A stretch of 64,000 nt of DNA from Oryza sativa Japonica Group (GCF_034140825.1 NC_089045.1:1918501-1982500); one strand, 5' to 3'; positions 38,209-49,509 are shown, numbered from the stretch's first letter. Notes: generated by a model not told the origin, from the letters alone. A program made the numbers and translations.

Positions 38209-39882
38209 ATTTTGTTTATTGTTTATAAGAAAATACAAAAAGAAATATATAGACCACGGAAAAGACCATAGACTTATATATAATAAATGACAAAAATGTT
38301 TCCTAGATTCAAACAAAAATACTATTTCCCGGTTATATATAAATTTGCCTAATGTCACCACTACTTATTATTATTGAATTTTTTATGGATACTTAATATC
38401 GTTCTTTTGAAACCTGAGTGCTTATTTAATAGATGAAACTGTATTTGTACCATCAAAATAAGCACAATACATCACTAATCGACTAAAAAGTTTATCTCCA
38501 CTACTTACCTAATTGTTCATGTCGATCTAACTTATTTCCAAACCTATGAATAAATATTCCAATAATATTTTATCAAAAAAATATGTTATAACAGTATCGC
38601 TTATACGTGTTAATAGTATAATACTGTTAAAATTAGATATGAATGCCCATAGCCAAACATAGCTACCAAGGCTTTATTCCTCGATACCTTGAAACATGGG
38701 TCACATATAGGTGTAGCCGTATCCGTCAAGACTATCGTGGAGAGCAGTTTTAACGCCTAATTCACAATTAGCACCTTTATAAAGGATTGCATTGTTAAGT
38801 AGGAAGTTGAGCTCTATTGCTAAGGGTGACCACCCATGGTGGCTCAACTCAGCCAGATGTATGCCTTTGCTATATCATGGCAGCATAGCAAGGTTTATTA
38901 TCTATGCTTGGCACACTTTTGAGAATGGAAAAAGAGAAGATGGAGGTGATTAAAATATTCATTTTGAAAGTTTTGAGTTGTTTTTGTGGTATATAATAGA
39001 CACAATTTGTTTATAGTGTAAATATCAATATTACTCAAATTTCAATAATACATATACAATATTATTATTTGAAAGAGAGTGAGGTTATCATGTTAGTGTA
39101 GTGTATGACATACATCCATCAACTATGCCCGACACATTGAAATTCCTCAAGTAAAAGAAAATATATCATGGGTAGTTTAATGCACATGTTATTAGATTAT
39201 TTATTTGTTGCCAAAACTATATGACAAACAAAAAACCTACATATATGACCATAGTTCTCATGATGGACTATGGGGTTGTAGTATAGCCATATCACTCGCT
39301 GGAAGTATTTTTAATAAGTTTTTTCTTGTCTGTGTATCATGTGTGCTTCTCACTTTTCAAATACCAATAAAATAGTCCTGAAAAAAATCAAAAACATATT
39401 TGAGAATCTTAATCTCACACATTAAAATTAGATAAGATCTACTTGAAAAAAATATAACTAAATTCCCTTGTTTCAATTTTTCATTTTTACATATGTAGAT
39501 TCAAATTATTTGACAGGTGATATTTTACACCATAATTATTTAAAAAAATATTATGACATTAATTATTATGTGTCATTATGTATTTATCAGTTAGCACTAA
39601 CTACTATAGGTCAATAATAGATAGGTATGGCTCACACTATTTTTTTAATTGATAATAAAACATCAATACATGGATTTAAATTATTGATTTATAGTTGTCA
39701 GGAATATAAAGAACTAAACTGATCATAGAACCAACATATAGTTTATTAGTTTTCAAAAGTTAATACATGCGTGGAGCCCTTCATGAAGAGGACACTGACC
39801 GGGATAACCATGAAAGTCTATATTCAATTGGAGATATAAATCAATGCTGTTTAGATTTTATTATGCTTTAGATATCTCAACA

Positions 39883-40690
39883 ACCTAAAAAAAGGAGAGC
39901 ATATAATGTATATACGTGCTTAGCCGGCTGTAAGCTGATGGTACATGGTAGTTGGAATCAATATTGGTTGGTCGTTTTTTCAATGATACGTATTAATTTC
40001 TATGGTTTTTATTTCGATCGTACATACGCATAGCTTTTGCCTTTTATCGGGATGAAGATATTAGGAGTGAGAGATTAATTTTATAGATCTAATAATCTAA
40101 TATAGTGGTCTAAAATAACAGGTCCATTAGTCATTAGTTTAAGTGAAAATCAATGGTTAGATGTTTTATTCTCTTAGAATTTTTATGATTTTATGTAATT
40201 TATTATAGCACCACGTGACAATGTAGTAGCGATTGTAGAGTGACATGTGGTGATCTAAAAGCGTTTATAGAAAGTTTAATGGACAAATCACTCAACAACC
40301 TAAAAAAGGAGTGCAGATAATGCACATACGTGCTTGAGCCGTGAGCTGATTATGCATGGTTAGTTGGAATTAATCTTGGCTGGTCGTTTTTTCAATTATA
40401 CGTATTAATTTCTTTGGTTTTTATTTCGATCGTACATACGTATAGCTTTTGCCTTTTCTCCGGATGAATAATACGCAAGGATTTTCTCTTGTATGTGAAC
40501 GGGATATTAGGAGCGAGAGATTATTATTTTTATATATCTAATAATCTAATGGTCTAAAACAATAGATACATCAGTTTAAGTGAAAATCAACGGTTAGATG
40601 TTTTATTTTCTGTTAGAATTTCTATAATTTTCTCTAATTTATTATAGCACCACGTGGTGACGTAGGAGCGTTTGGACGTGAGAGCGTTTG
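39883..40690. repeat. Two tandem copies of a unit of about 400 bp inside the Helitron
   Basis: Unit 1 (about 39883-40280) and unit 2 (about 40284-40690) share blocks such as TTTATTTCGATCGTACATACG, GTCGTTTTTTCAAT and TTATAGCACCACGTG, with modest divergence. Confidence 0.75.
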
Positions 40691-40738
40691 TAGAAAATTT
40701 AACGAATTATAACAAAATAAATGATAATTACATATTTC

Positions 40739-41300
40739 TTTTTATAGTAAATAAACATGTTCAAACGTCATATATTATGTATGTTTCTTAGGTAAAAAAA
40801 AATAATAAAAGAAGGGAAAAAAAGGGTATTGGGGGGTGGGGGAGGGGGTATGTCCATTAGTACGTGTACGTACGTACTTGCAGGCAGTGAGGGAGGCATA
40901 CGTATCCACGCGGAGGGAGGGTCTGTTTTAAATCTAATCGAATGGTGTAAAATAATAGATCCACCAATTTAAATAAAAATTAAAGGCTAGATGTTTCTAA
41001 TATATTAAAACGCCACATGTTTTTATAGTAAATAAACATGTTCAAACGTCATATATATTATGGATGTTTCCTAGGTAAAAAAAATAAAAGAAGGGAAAAA
41101 GGGTGGGGGGTATATCTGTTAGTACGTGTACGTACGTACTTGCAGGCAGTGAGGGAGGCATATGTATCCACATGGAGGGAGGCCCTGTTTTAAATCTAAT
41201 CCAATGATGTAAAATAATGGACCCACTAATTTAAATGAAAATTAAGGGCTAGATGTTTCTAATATATTAAAACTCCACATGGCGACTTAGGAGAGTTTAT
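40739..41300. repeat. Two tandem copies of a 281-bp unit inside the Helitron
   Basis: Starting points 40739 and 41020 give a period of 281 bp. Both copies contain a GTACGTGTACGTACGTACTT block, a G-rich run and GGCAGTGAGGGAGGCATA. Divergence is low, suggesting recent tandem duplication. Confidence 0.85.
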
Positions 41301-41585
41301 AGGAGTGCCATGTGGCAGCTTAGTAGCGTTTGTAGGAAGTTTAATGGACTTTTAATATATAATAGATACTTAATACATATTCATCCATATAATCAAAGTG
41401 CGGAATATCATATTTCATTTACAATCTCAGATAAAGTCTACTAAATGTATCTCTCTGAACATAGTTTGACAAACCAGTTTTATTTGTTCTTAATAACTAA
41501 TATAATTTTTATTTTTAGCTCGATTATTAAAAAATATTAAAAGTTACTTAGGAATTTCCGCAGCAAAGTGCGGGGAATCACCTAG

Positions 41586-42499
41586 TATCTTTAAGGCATA
41601 CACCCTCCGTTCCAAAAAAAAGAATCATTTCTATGGATGAATCTAAATAAATACATATCCCGATTCGTTCTTAGAAGTACTGCCGAACACCACCAAACAC
41701 GACTTTGCACGAGTTTCGACAAAACCAATCCCAATGCAAGGAATCTAGCCCTCATGTCATAGCCTAGCGACCTACGGACAGAGCCCATCCTAGGTCACAA
41801 ACACGGAGAAACAATAGAGTATGTGGACCTTGCCGGCACAATGAGCAACGCATCATTTGAGAGAGACAACCGCCGCAACGGGTCACCATATCCTCGGTGT
41901 AGACGACCCAAGGTTCCTCGTCGTGGATTGCGTCGAGCAGATCTAGGGCCGAAGGGCGTGTTATAAAAAAAAAAAGAAAGGCAACGGCTCAAGAACTTTG
42001 CTGCAAATGTGCGGATCTTACACTTTGGAACCAAAATGGGATGGCAGCAAACGTGTGCTTGGACCATTATAAGTTGGGCCGAAACGGTACTGGGACCTCC
42101 GTGAGGGCCCTTTTTGTTCCTCAATGTGACTGAAGCCTATATGAGACCCATGATAGGTTGATCGGCTTCCATCCGGCTCCTTTTTTAAAAAAAAAGGAAC
42201 ACAGCAAGGGAGGCACCTGCTGTTAGGGAAAACTTTATTAATAAAGAAAAAGGGGTCTGAAAAGAAAATTACAACAAACTAATCGAGCTCATGACTACAT
42301 TTTTGTCTATCATTTTCAATCTGGATAACAAAAGGAGAAGGAGCTGCCTCCAAGAAGTTGTGCCGGAACGGGTTTACCACTTATATGCAGGCTGGGCTGG
42401 AACCATCGTTACGCCAGAATGACTATACACGTAGGTGAATCCAAATCGCAAGACATAATCGGCATCTCGTATTTTGTATTTTCTAGTTAATCTATGTTT
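41586..42499. other. Array flank resumed after the Helitron
   Basis: Parts match 49140-49320 (for example TCCTCGTCGTGGATTGCGTC against the paralogous TTCTTCGTCGTGTATTGCATGC). A half-MITE with CCCTCCGTTCCAAAAAAAAG sits at about 41600. At 42180-42330 a segment with AACTTTATTAATAAAG resembles the 3' end of a LINE or similar element. No gene is seen. Confidence 0.4.
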
Positions 42500-42900
42500 T
42501 TCTAGTTATTCAGGCTGAGGATGCGGTCGTTGACGAACAGCTGGGACGAGCTGGTGGGGCTTTTGCGCCACCAGCTAGCTCTTGAGTTCCACGGAGAAGA
42601 GCCGAGTGCAGAAGCACCTTGACTCCTTGAACCAATGAGCCATGTGTGCCGAGTGCAGAAGCGCCCTGAGCCAATGAGCCATGTGGTGCCGGACTTAGAG
42701 AAGGTTGGCAATGAAGACGTTGGTGGCACGCGCAGTCAGATGCCTCTTGATGGCCATGGAGCTCTCACAACTCCCTGCCTGGACATGTACCAGCCATCAG
42801 GACGGCGGCAGTATCAGTATGGTGGCCGATGTCGCTGACTTGCCTCGTGAGTCGTTGATCCGTCGGCCACTTTGGCTGTTGAGGAGGCGACACAGAACAC
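42500..42900 (-). pseudogene. Sulfotransferase fragment, copy E
   Basis: Only the N-terminal third is present, ending at the FVNDRI region (about 42510). The recognisable loop FSKSGTTWL (normally FPKSGTTWL) lies near 42690. The start codon region is altered, and a short internal tandem duplication around 42620-42690 repeats CCAATGAGCCATGTG. Upstream DNA (42900-43330) matches the promoter region of copy A closely, so E is a truncated duplicate of A. Confidence 0.82.
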
Positions 42901-43087
42901 AATGGAATTTAGTCCCGTGAGCGATGAGCCTGATAATATATGAATATATGAGAGTGCAAGTTGCAAACATCTAAGAGATCGAGGAGACAAATTCCGGCAG
43001 AGTTTTCAAGCTAGCTGACAGTGATAATCCATCATTAATTGATTGTTAGGTTGTTAGCGTCTTTACATTCCGTATGTATGTGACCTA

Positions 43088-43166
43088 CTCCCTCCCTCCG
43101 TTCAAGAAAAACTCAATCTGAAGACAAAGATAGATACATATTAGGATTTTTTTGGGACGGAGAAAG
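43088..43166. mobile_element. Tiny Stowaway-type MITE (79 bp) with paralogous empty site
   Basis: Inserted at TA: copy A's flank at about 26782 reads GTGACCTATTTTTCATTCC without the element. Here CTCCCTCCCTCCGTTC through GGGACGGAGAAAG lies between duplicated TA dinucleotides. Confidence 0.8.
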
Positions 43167-43803
43167 TATTTTTCATTCCTTATTCTCTCCTCTAAAATTA
43201 TATGGTGTTAGGTTGAGAAATTTCATGCACATGGAATTAAACTTTACCTTGGAAAAAAATGTTGTTTATGAATTATGAGGGTCAAATTTTATCAGAGCAC
43301 CAATAGGTGGATTTAGCTTCTAGCAGGCTCACTATCCTAGGATCCCATTTTGCTGACGAGATGATATCATCAGGCTTTTGCACCAAATTTGTTGATAAGA
43401 ATGTTGTTGTTAACACAAATCACAACTTAACTTCAGATAAAAACACAAATCACCCAACTGAAATAATATTTACTACTCCCTCTGATTTTTAACGTTTGAC
43501 GCTCTTATCCAACAGTCTTACAAATTTTGCTGGACCATGCATATCTGCAGGTTGTACATAGAAGATAATCGTGTGACACAAAACCAGACAACCAAAAACA
43601 AACCCAACATACTAATAATAATTGGCAATTTCTTATACAGTAGGAGAGTATTATTCGAAGCAGCTTTCAATAATTTCATTTATAGACATACAGTACACAC
43701 GATATTTTCACTTTTTATTTTCATAAATAGGCAAGAGGTTTGCATTTTTTTTATTAAGCAGAGAAATAAGTACAATAATGAAACTTCACACGTGATCATA
43801 CTC
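43167..43803. other. Intergenic region between fragment E and copy C
   Basis: From about 43390 onward the sequence is nearly the same as 46795-47230, the 3' flank of the intact copy D. This marks one end of the C/D duplication unit. No gene is seen. Confidence 0.5.
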
Positions 43804-44828
43804 CTATAGTTTGTTTAATTCTCTTTTTGCTTGTAAAAACTGTGGATGCAACCGCAAGCCGGATCCTTTAAACTTGATCTCTGTAATCTCATCAATCCTC
43901 CTCGCCATCTCCGGCGTCAGGTGATTCCTCCAATCTCCAACCACGCCACGCCGGAAGACCGTGTTGTTTGGCACGTCTTTCTCGGTGAAATTAGTCATCC
44001 CCGACTGATTCATCTCTAACCCCGATAAACTTTCCATGGCACAAATCTCCACGATCTTTCTATCCACTCCGGCATCCTGCTCCTCCATTGTGAATGGGCG
44101 TCCGACGAACTCGGCGAGGCATCTCAGATGGCCGAGAGTGTCAGCGGCGAGCTCCTCGTAGGTCAAGAAGAGTACCTCGCTTGGCCTCTCGACATGCCAA
44201 TTCCAGTAGCTGAGGACGTGCTCTCAGTAAGGCCCAAACAACGAGACACCATTATAGAATTGCCGGTGTGCCTCATCAATATTCCATGGCCTGAACTTGT
44301 TCCAGAAGTGCCAAAGCGAGACGAAGCAATCCAGGGATCCCGGCACAGGTACACCACCTTGCAGCCGGAGGCTGCGACGGAGTCTGGCAACGATTGAGAC
44401 GGGATATGCGTCATCAACAGCCGTGGCTCTGGCAGGGAGCTCAAGTCAGGTATCCGATCTTTGACGAACACCTGAGACTCGAGGAAAGGGACGAGTTGAT
44501 GGGGGCTATGCGCCACAAGCTCGTCGGCCCTGCGGTGGAGAGCCGAGTACAGAAGCGCTTTGATCCAAGTGGTGCCGGACTTGGGGAAGGTGACGAGGAA
44601 GATGTCGGTGGCGCGTGCCGTCAGGTGGCTCTTGATGACCATGGCACTCACGACCCCCGCCGTGGTCATGTACCAGCCGTCGGGGTGGTGGCTGTATGGG
44701 ACGTCGATGCCGCTGGGCGCCGTCGGAAAGGTCTCCGCGACTTGCCGGAGTTGGTTGTAGATTTTCTTGTGGGCTTTCGCTTCGTCCGCCGCTTCGGTTG
44801 CAGAGGAGAGCGGGAAGGAGGAAGCCAT
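43804..44828 (-). pseudogene. Cytosolic sulfotransferase pseudogene, copy C
   Basis: ATG at 44828 opens MASSFPLSSATEAADEAK. The PAPS loop TFPKSGTTWIKALL, the catalytic-His block LLMTHIPSQ and YLCRDP are intact. A single-base deletion right after CRDP (about 44333) then shifts the frame. About 110 bp further on, an in-frame TGA replaces the conserved Trp of the YWEHVL block (about 44227). The remainder (TYEELAADTLGHL, RRGVVGDWRNHLTPEMA) is open and ends LQAKRELNKL, with a slightly longer tail than copy D. It is the closest relative of D by coding and flanking sequence. Only two lesions suggest it died recently. The TATA-like AATATATAG lies upstream near 44908. Confidence 0.9.
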
Positions 44829-45369
44829 GAAGAGTCCACACTAAACAGCAATGAACAAAACACGTGTTCTTGTGACTCTGTGCAGTGTGTAGAGTAGTGC
44901 AAATTAATATATAGGGGAAGAGACACAAATTTTGTTCGCGAAAAAAAAGAAGAGACACAAATCGGGAAGTCATGATCAGTGTTCAAAAACTGATAATGAC
45001 ATTCTAACTTCCTGGCATTAATTGAGTTGTTCTCACACCTCTCTCTATATATATGACCTTTTTTTAGTGCACATCGTGCTCAGCGTGTTAGCTTGCATAA
45101 AAGTATCATGCTTATGAGGGTCAAATTAATCTTACCATGACGTTATACTGATGGCACACATAGTATACTGATCAGAAGATAACATTATACTACTCTTACT
45201 CCGAAAAATATAGATCAAGCATGATAATAGTGTACGTTACTGTCAACTTGTTTCTTAGTAATATCGGCTTCTAGTTTGATATAGTACACATACCGACACA
45301 TGGGATTTGGCACTGATATAATTATTGCAAATTGCATTCCAAAAATGCATCGTGCCATCGTGCAACCTA
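44829..45369. other. 5' flank of sulfotransferase copy C
   Basis: A duplicated promoter and upstream region of the array. No gene is seen. Confidence 0.45.
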
Positions 45370-45456
45370 CTCCCTTCCCTTTGTCCCATAAAAAACTCAA
45401 TCTTGAGTTTAAATCTGGACATACTCAAGATTGAGTTTTTTATGGGACAAAAGGAG
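45370..45456. mobile_element. Short Stowaway-type MITE (87 bp)
   Basis: A near-perfect hairpin: GTCCCATAAAAAACTCAATC and GATTGAGTTTTTTATGGGAC, with CTCCC and GGAG at the extreme ends and flanking TA dinucleotides. Confidence 0.82.
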
Positions 45457-45519
45457 TACTAGTAAACATCTATTAATTTATCAAAGAAATAGAAAATGTC
45501 CACGTTCGCTCTCATGGGG

Positions 45520-46790
45520 AGGAATCTTCCCATCGGGCGCCCGATGCCCGGAAAAAATCAGTCGGTCAAATGTTTCTGTTAACTAACGAGTAAAACATCA
45601 AGTTATATATGGTGAAAAAAATAAGCAAAGCATTTAAAAATTTTACGAAACATGGTGAAGATACACGTTGAAACATATCGCTATTGCATATAAAACAACT
45701 AATGTTAATGGATTGAAACATATGTTTTTCTTTCATCAAAATATAATCATGCGATATCTTGTTTTAAAGATTTAATTGCAACAAATACAATGGTGTGATC
45801 GGATCGTAGATTGGATAAGTAGTTTAGGAGAAAAATCGTTTTGAAACTCGCTAAATGCATGCATGCATGAGGTGGAGAGAGAGGAGCGAGAGTAGTGGCA
45901 GGTAGTTTCGGGAATTTTGTGAAACATACTAACGACACCTATTGAAACATTTCACTATCCCGTATGAAACAGTGAGTGTTAACGGATTGAAACATATATT
46001 TTTTTCATCATAATATAATCATGTGATATCTTATTGTAAAGATTTAATTACAACGAATACAATGTGTGATCAGATCGTAGATTGGATAAATAGTTGAGGA
46101 AAATCGTTTTAAAGCTCGCTAAAAAGCATGCATGCATGAATGAGGTGGAGAGAGAGGAGAGGGAGAAGTGGTAGGTAGTTTCAGGAATTTTGTGGAACAC
46201 ACTAAAGACACATATTGAAACATATCACTATCACGTATGAAACAAAGAGTGTTAACGGATTGAAACATATATTTTTCTTTTGTCATAATATAATCATGTG
46301 ATATATTGTTATAAAGATTATATTATAACAAGAGTAAATTTCACAAAATTACATGTTTTATGGTTTAAGTTGCAGAAAACCACATACATTTTGACACTTG
46401 GCAGTTAAGTACATATATTTTGGTAGTTTAGTTTCACAAAACCACACTATCGATGAATGGATTCACCCGTGAGATGACGTGGTTGTTCCATCTAGGATGA
46501 GGACGTGGCATCATATTAATTTCATGCGATGGCTGGTAATAGGATGCTATGTCCCCGTCCTAGGTGAAACAGTCGCATCATCTCGCGGGTGAATCTATAC
46601 ATCGATAGTGTAGTTTTGTGAAACTACACAACCAAAATATATGTACTCAAGTGCCAAGTGTCAAAGTGTGTGTGGTTTTCTGCAACTTAGACCACAAAAC
46701 ATGTAGTTTTGTAAAATTTACTCTTATAACAAATACAATAGTATAATCGGATCGTAGATCGGATAAGTTGTTTATGAGAAAAAAGCATTT
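45520..46790. repeat. Three tandem units of about 268 bp, interrupted by a MULE-type MITE
   Basis: Units start near 45671, 45938 and 46210. Each has ATTGAAACATATCACTAT-like and TCATAATATAATCATGTGAT motifs followed by an AAGATTTAATTACAACGAAT block and GGATCGTAGATTGGATAA. The third unit is split by the MITE at 46332-46723. At about 46793 the array flank resumes. The family is the same as the right arm of the foldback at 20100-20690. Confidence 0.75.
46332..46723. mobile_element. MULE-type MITE, 392-bp foldback with perfect 9-bp target duplication
   Basis: The 9-bp direct repeat TTATAACAA lies at 46323-46331 and 46724-46732. Ends GAGTAAATTTCACAAAAT and TTTTGTAAAATTTACTC are inverted, and almost the whole element folds back on itself around a centre near 46525. 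A 9-bp duplication points to a Mutator-like transposase. No coding capacity. Confidence 0.9.
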
Positions 46791-47230
46791 TGAAGAATGT
46801 TGTTGTTAACGCAAATCACAACTTAACTTCAGATAAAAACATAAATCACCCAACTGAAATAATATTTACTATTCCCTCTAATTTTTAACGTTTGACGCTC
46901 TTATCCAACGGTCTTATAATTCCGTAAATTTTGCTCGACCATATCTGCAGGCTGTACAAAGAAGATAATCATGTGACACAAAACCAATCAATGAAGCCAA
47001 ATAACAAAAAAAAAAACAAGCCCGACTTATTACTAGTAATTGGCAATCTCTTACAGTAGGAGTATTATTTGAGGCAGCTTGCAATAATTTCATTTATAGA
47101 CATACGTACATACTATGTTTTCACTTTTTATTTTCATAAATAGACACGAGGTTTGCATTTTTTTTTCATTAAGCAAAGAAATAAGTACAATCATGAGATG
47201 TTCCTCCACTTCACTTGTCAATAGTTCATT

Positions 47231-48247
47231 TTATTCTCTTTTTGCTTGTAAAAATTGTGGATGCAACAGCAAGCCGGATCCTTTAAACTTGATCTCTGTA
47301 ATCTCATCAATCCTCCGCGCCATTTCCGGTGTCAGGTGATTCCTCCAATCACCAACCACGCCACGCCGGAAGAATATGTTGTTCGCATAGGTTTTATCGA
47401 CCATGTCAGTTGTCCCCGACTGGTTCACTTCCAACCTCGACAAGCTCTCCATGGCGCAGGCCTCCACGATCTTTCTGTCCACTTCGATCTCCTGCTCCTT
47501 CACCATGAACGGGCGTCCGACGAACTCGGCTAGGCGTCTCAGTTGGCCGAGTGTATCGGTAGTGAGCTCCTCATAGGTCAAGAAGAGTACCTGGCTTGGT
47601 CTCTTGACGTGCCACCTCCAATAGCCGAGGACATGCTCCCAGTACGGGCCAAACAGTGAGACACCATCGCAGAAGTTTCGGTGTGCCTCGTTGATGTCCC
47701 ACGGCCTGAACCTGTTCAAGAAATGCCAGAGCGAGATGAAGCAGTCCTTGGGATCCCGGCATAGATACACCACCTTGCAGCTGGAGTCAGCAACAGAGTC
47801 CGGCAACGACTGGGACGGGATGTGCGTCATCAACAGCCGCGGCGCCGGGAGGGAGCTCAGGTCAGGGATCCGATCTTTGATGAACACCTGGGTCTCAAGG
47901 AAAGGAACGAGCTGGTGGGGGCTGTGTGCCGCGAGATCGTCGGCCCTGCGGTGGAGAGCCGAGTGCAAGAGCGCCTTAAGCCAGGTGGTGCCGGACTTAG
48001 GGAAGGTGACCATAAAGATGTCGGTGGTGCGCGCCGTAAGGTGACTCTTGATGACCATGGCACTCACAACCCCCTCCGGGAACGTGTACCATCCGTCGGG
48101 GTGGCGACTGTACGTGAAGCTGGTGCTGCTGTTGGGCGCCGTCGGGAAGGTCTCCACGGCTTGCCGGAGTTGGTCATAGATTTCCTTGTGTGCGGTTGCT
48201 TCATCGGCTGATTGGGGTGCAAAGGAGAGCGGGAAGGAGGGCGCCAT
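47231..48247 (-). CDS. Cytosolic sulfotransferase, intact copy D (338 aa, single exon)
   Basis: Plant cytosolic sulfotransferases transfer sulfate from PAPS to hydroxyl groups of small molecules such as flavonoids, steroids or hormones. The substrate of this one cannot be read from sequence. Visible motifs are the 5'-phosphosulfate loop PKSGTTW at residues 83-89, the probable catalytic His142 in LLMTHIPSQ, the 3'-phosphate-binding block CRDPKD at 163-168 with Ser172, and the C-terminal PAPS block RRGVVGDWRNHLTPEMA at 294-310 (family consensus RKGxxGDWK; here Arg replaces both Lys). Length fits the family (about 320-350 aa), with no signal peptide or membrane segment. It is the only open copy of five in the array and is closest to copy C. 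The start at 48247 is supported by alignment with copy B (MAPSF) and by a TATA box about 90 bp upstream. Confidence 0.95.
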   Translation of the reverse strand: MAPSFPLSFAPQSADEATAHKEIYDQLRQAVETFPTAPNSSTSFTYSRHPDGWYTFPEGVVSAMVIKSHLTARTTDIFMVTFPKSGTTWLKALLHSALHRRADDLAAHSPHQLVPFLETQVFIKDRIPDLSSLPAPRLLMTHIPSQSLPDSVADSSCKVVYLCRDPKDCFISLWHFLNRFRPWDINEAHRNFCDGVSLFGPYWEHVLGYWRWHVKRPSQVLFLTYEELTTDTLGQLRRLAEFVGRPFMVKEQEIEVDRKIVEACAMESLSRLEVNQSGTTDMVDKTYANNIFFRRGVVGDWRNHLTPEMARRIDEITEIKFKGSGLLLHPQFLQAKRE

Positions 48248-48336
48248 GAAAAGTGAATGCAGAACACCAAGGACTAATGGTTGTTAGCTGGTGTTGTGAT
48301 GCTGTGATTCTGTGAATATGTGGGAGCGTAAAGTGC

Positions 48337-48345
48337 AAATATATA
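48337..48345 (-). promoter_or_regulatory. TATA box of sulfotransferase copy D
   Basis: TATATATTT on the minus strand, about 90 bp before the ATG. The same block is kept upstream of pseudogenes B and C, so it belonged to the ancestral promoter. Confidence 0.65.
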
Positions 48346-49509
48346 GGCGAGGAGAGACAGATTCGGAAGTCAAGAGGACATGAGTAGTGTTCAAACTGGA
48401 AGTGACATTTTGACATTAACTACCTTGTTAGCATCTCTAAAGTGTTTTCATATGAATCTCCCTTTTCTTTTGTCAATGCACGTGATGATCAACTTGAGCT
48501 TACAAGAATTTATTAATTCTTCTGAAGATCAAATTGTATCATGTCGTCAATCAGTGAGTTTAGCTCTTAATAGGGGGTATTACCGCCCCTTTTCTTAGCG
48601 AGGATGACACATGTGAGAACGTACTATACTGATTAGAAGATACCTTTAGAATCTTGTCCTAAGAAATATGGATCAAAAATGATAAAGACAGCCTGTTATA
48701 TATTGTCAACATAAAACACCAAACTGGGTGATTGTTAGTTCAGCAGTAATATCAGTTTCTAGTTTGATTACATAGACCGATTCATGGATTTGAGAGTGAG
48801 AAAATAACTGCAGATTGCATAGTGTTGCATTCAAGAGATGCATGGTTGCTAAGCGCAAGAATAGCTTATAATAACTGATTTTGCACAGAAAAAGATCTCT
48901 GGTATACTCCATAACCAAACTTGAGAATAACTGATCGAAGTGTATCTCCGTGCTTCTAAACATGCCATCCACTCAGCCAAATCGCGAAGGACAGATGCAG
49001 AGGCGAAAACATCGAGCTTTTTTCATTACCTATATATCATCCGAAGGAACTCCTGAAGGCATATGATCCTGCTTCCGATCCCCAGACGAACTCCTGAAGT
49101 CCAGCACAGCATTTTCAGGACATCAGATATCTCTTAAGGCATACCATCGAACACTTTCAGTAGTTCAGTGCATCCTCCAGCAAGCGCGAGTCTACACGCG
49201 TTGTGATGGAGAAACAATGGGCTAGGTTTCTTCGTCGTGTATTGCATGCGTCGAGCGGATCAAGGGCATCGTCCGGGCGACAGGAGGAGAGGAAGGTGTT
49301 TGTTGTAGGAAAAGAGTGCGGCGATGGCACCAGAACGCTGCTACAAGATGTGTGTCTGTAAGCTACTGTGCGGGTGGTCGCACGCCTGCGCGGTGGATTT
49401 CCCCCCTAGACTCTCCTCTCTATATGTATGTGCATATGTATATACTTTATATACATACGTATAAACTCTGTATATATATGTATAAACTTTGTGTGTATAC
49501 CGCGGTTGG
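48346..49509. other. Upstream flank of copy D and array edge
   Basis: It contains sequence paralogous to 29090-30930 and to the empty Helitron site (about 49113-49145). A TATA/GTATAC-rich low-complexity stretch occupies about 49420-49500. No gene is seen. Confidence 0.5.

Larger units (their letters stand above)
37959..41585 (+). mobile_element. Non-autonomous Helitron with paralogous empty site
   Basis: It starts TCCTATCTTACC and ends with a GC hairpin (CCGCAGCAAAGTGCGG) followed by GGAATCACCTAG. It is inserted between A and T without target duplication, the hallmarks of Helitrons. Removing it joins GGACATCATA to TATCTTTAAGGC. The unfilled paralogue at about 49113-49145 reads GGACATCAGATATCTCTTAAGGC, which confirms both ends. 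The 3,627-bp AT-rich interior has no Rep/helicase frame. It contains tandem repeats and a second, inverted Helitron terminus at 38178. Confidence 0.85.

Noticed and set aside
42186-42330. Possible SINE or LINE 3' end
   Set aside because: AACTTTATTAATAAAG-like sequence is suggestive, but no tail, frame or target duplication could be defined, so it is mentioned only in the flank description.
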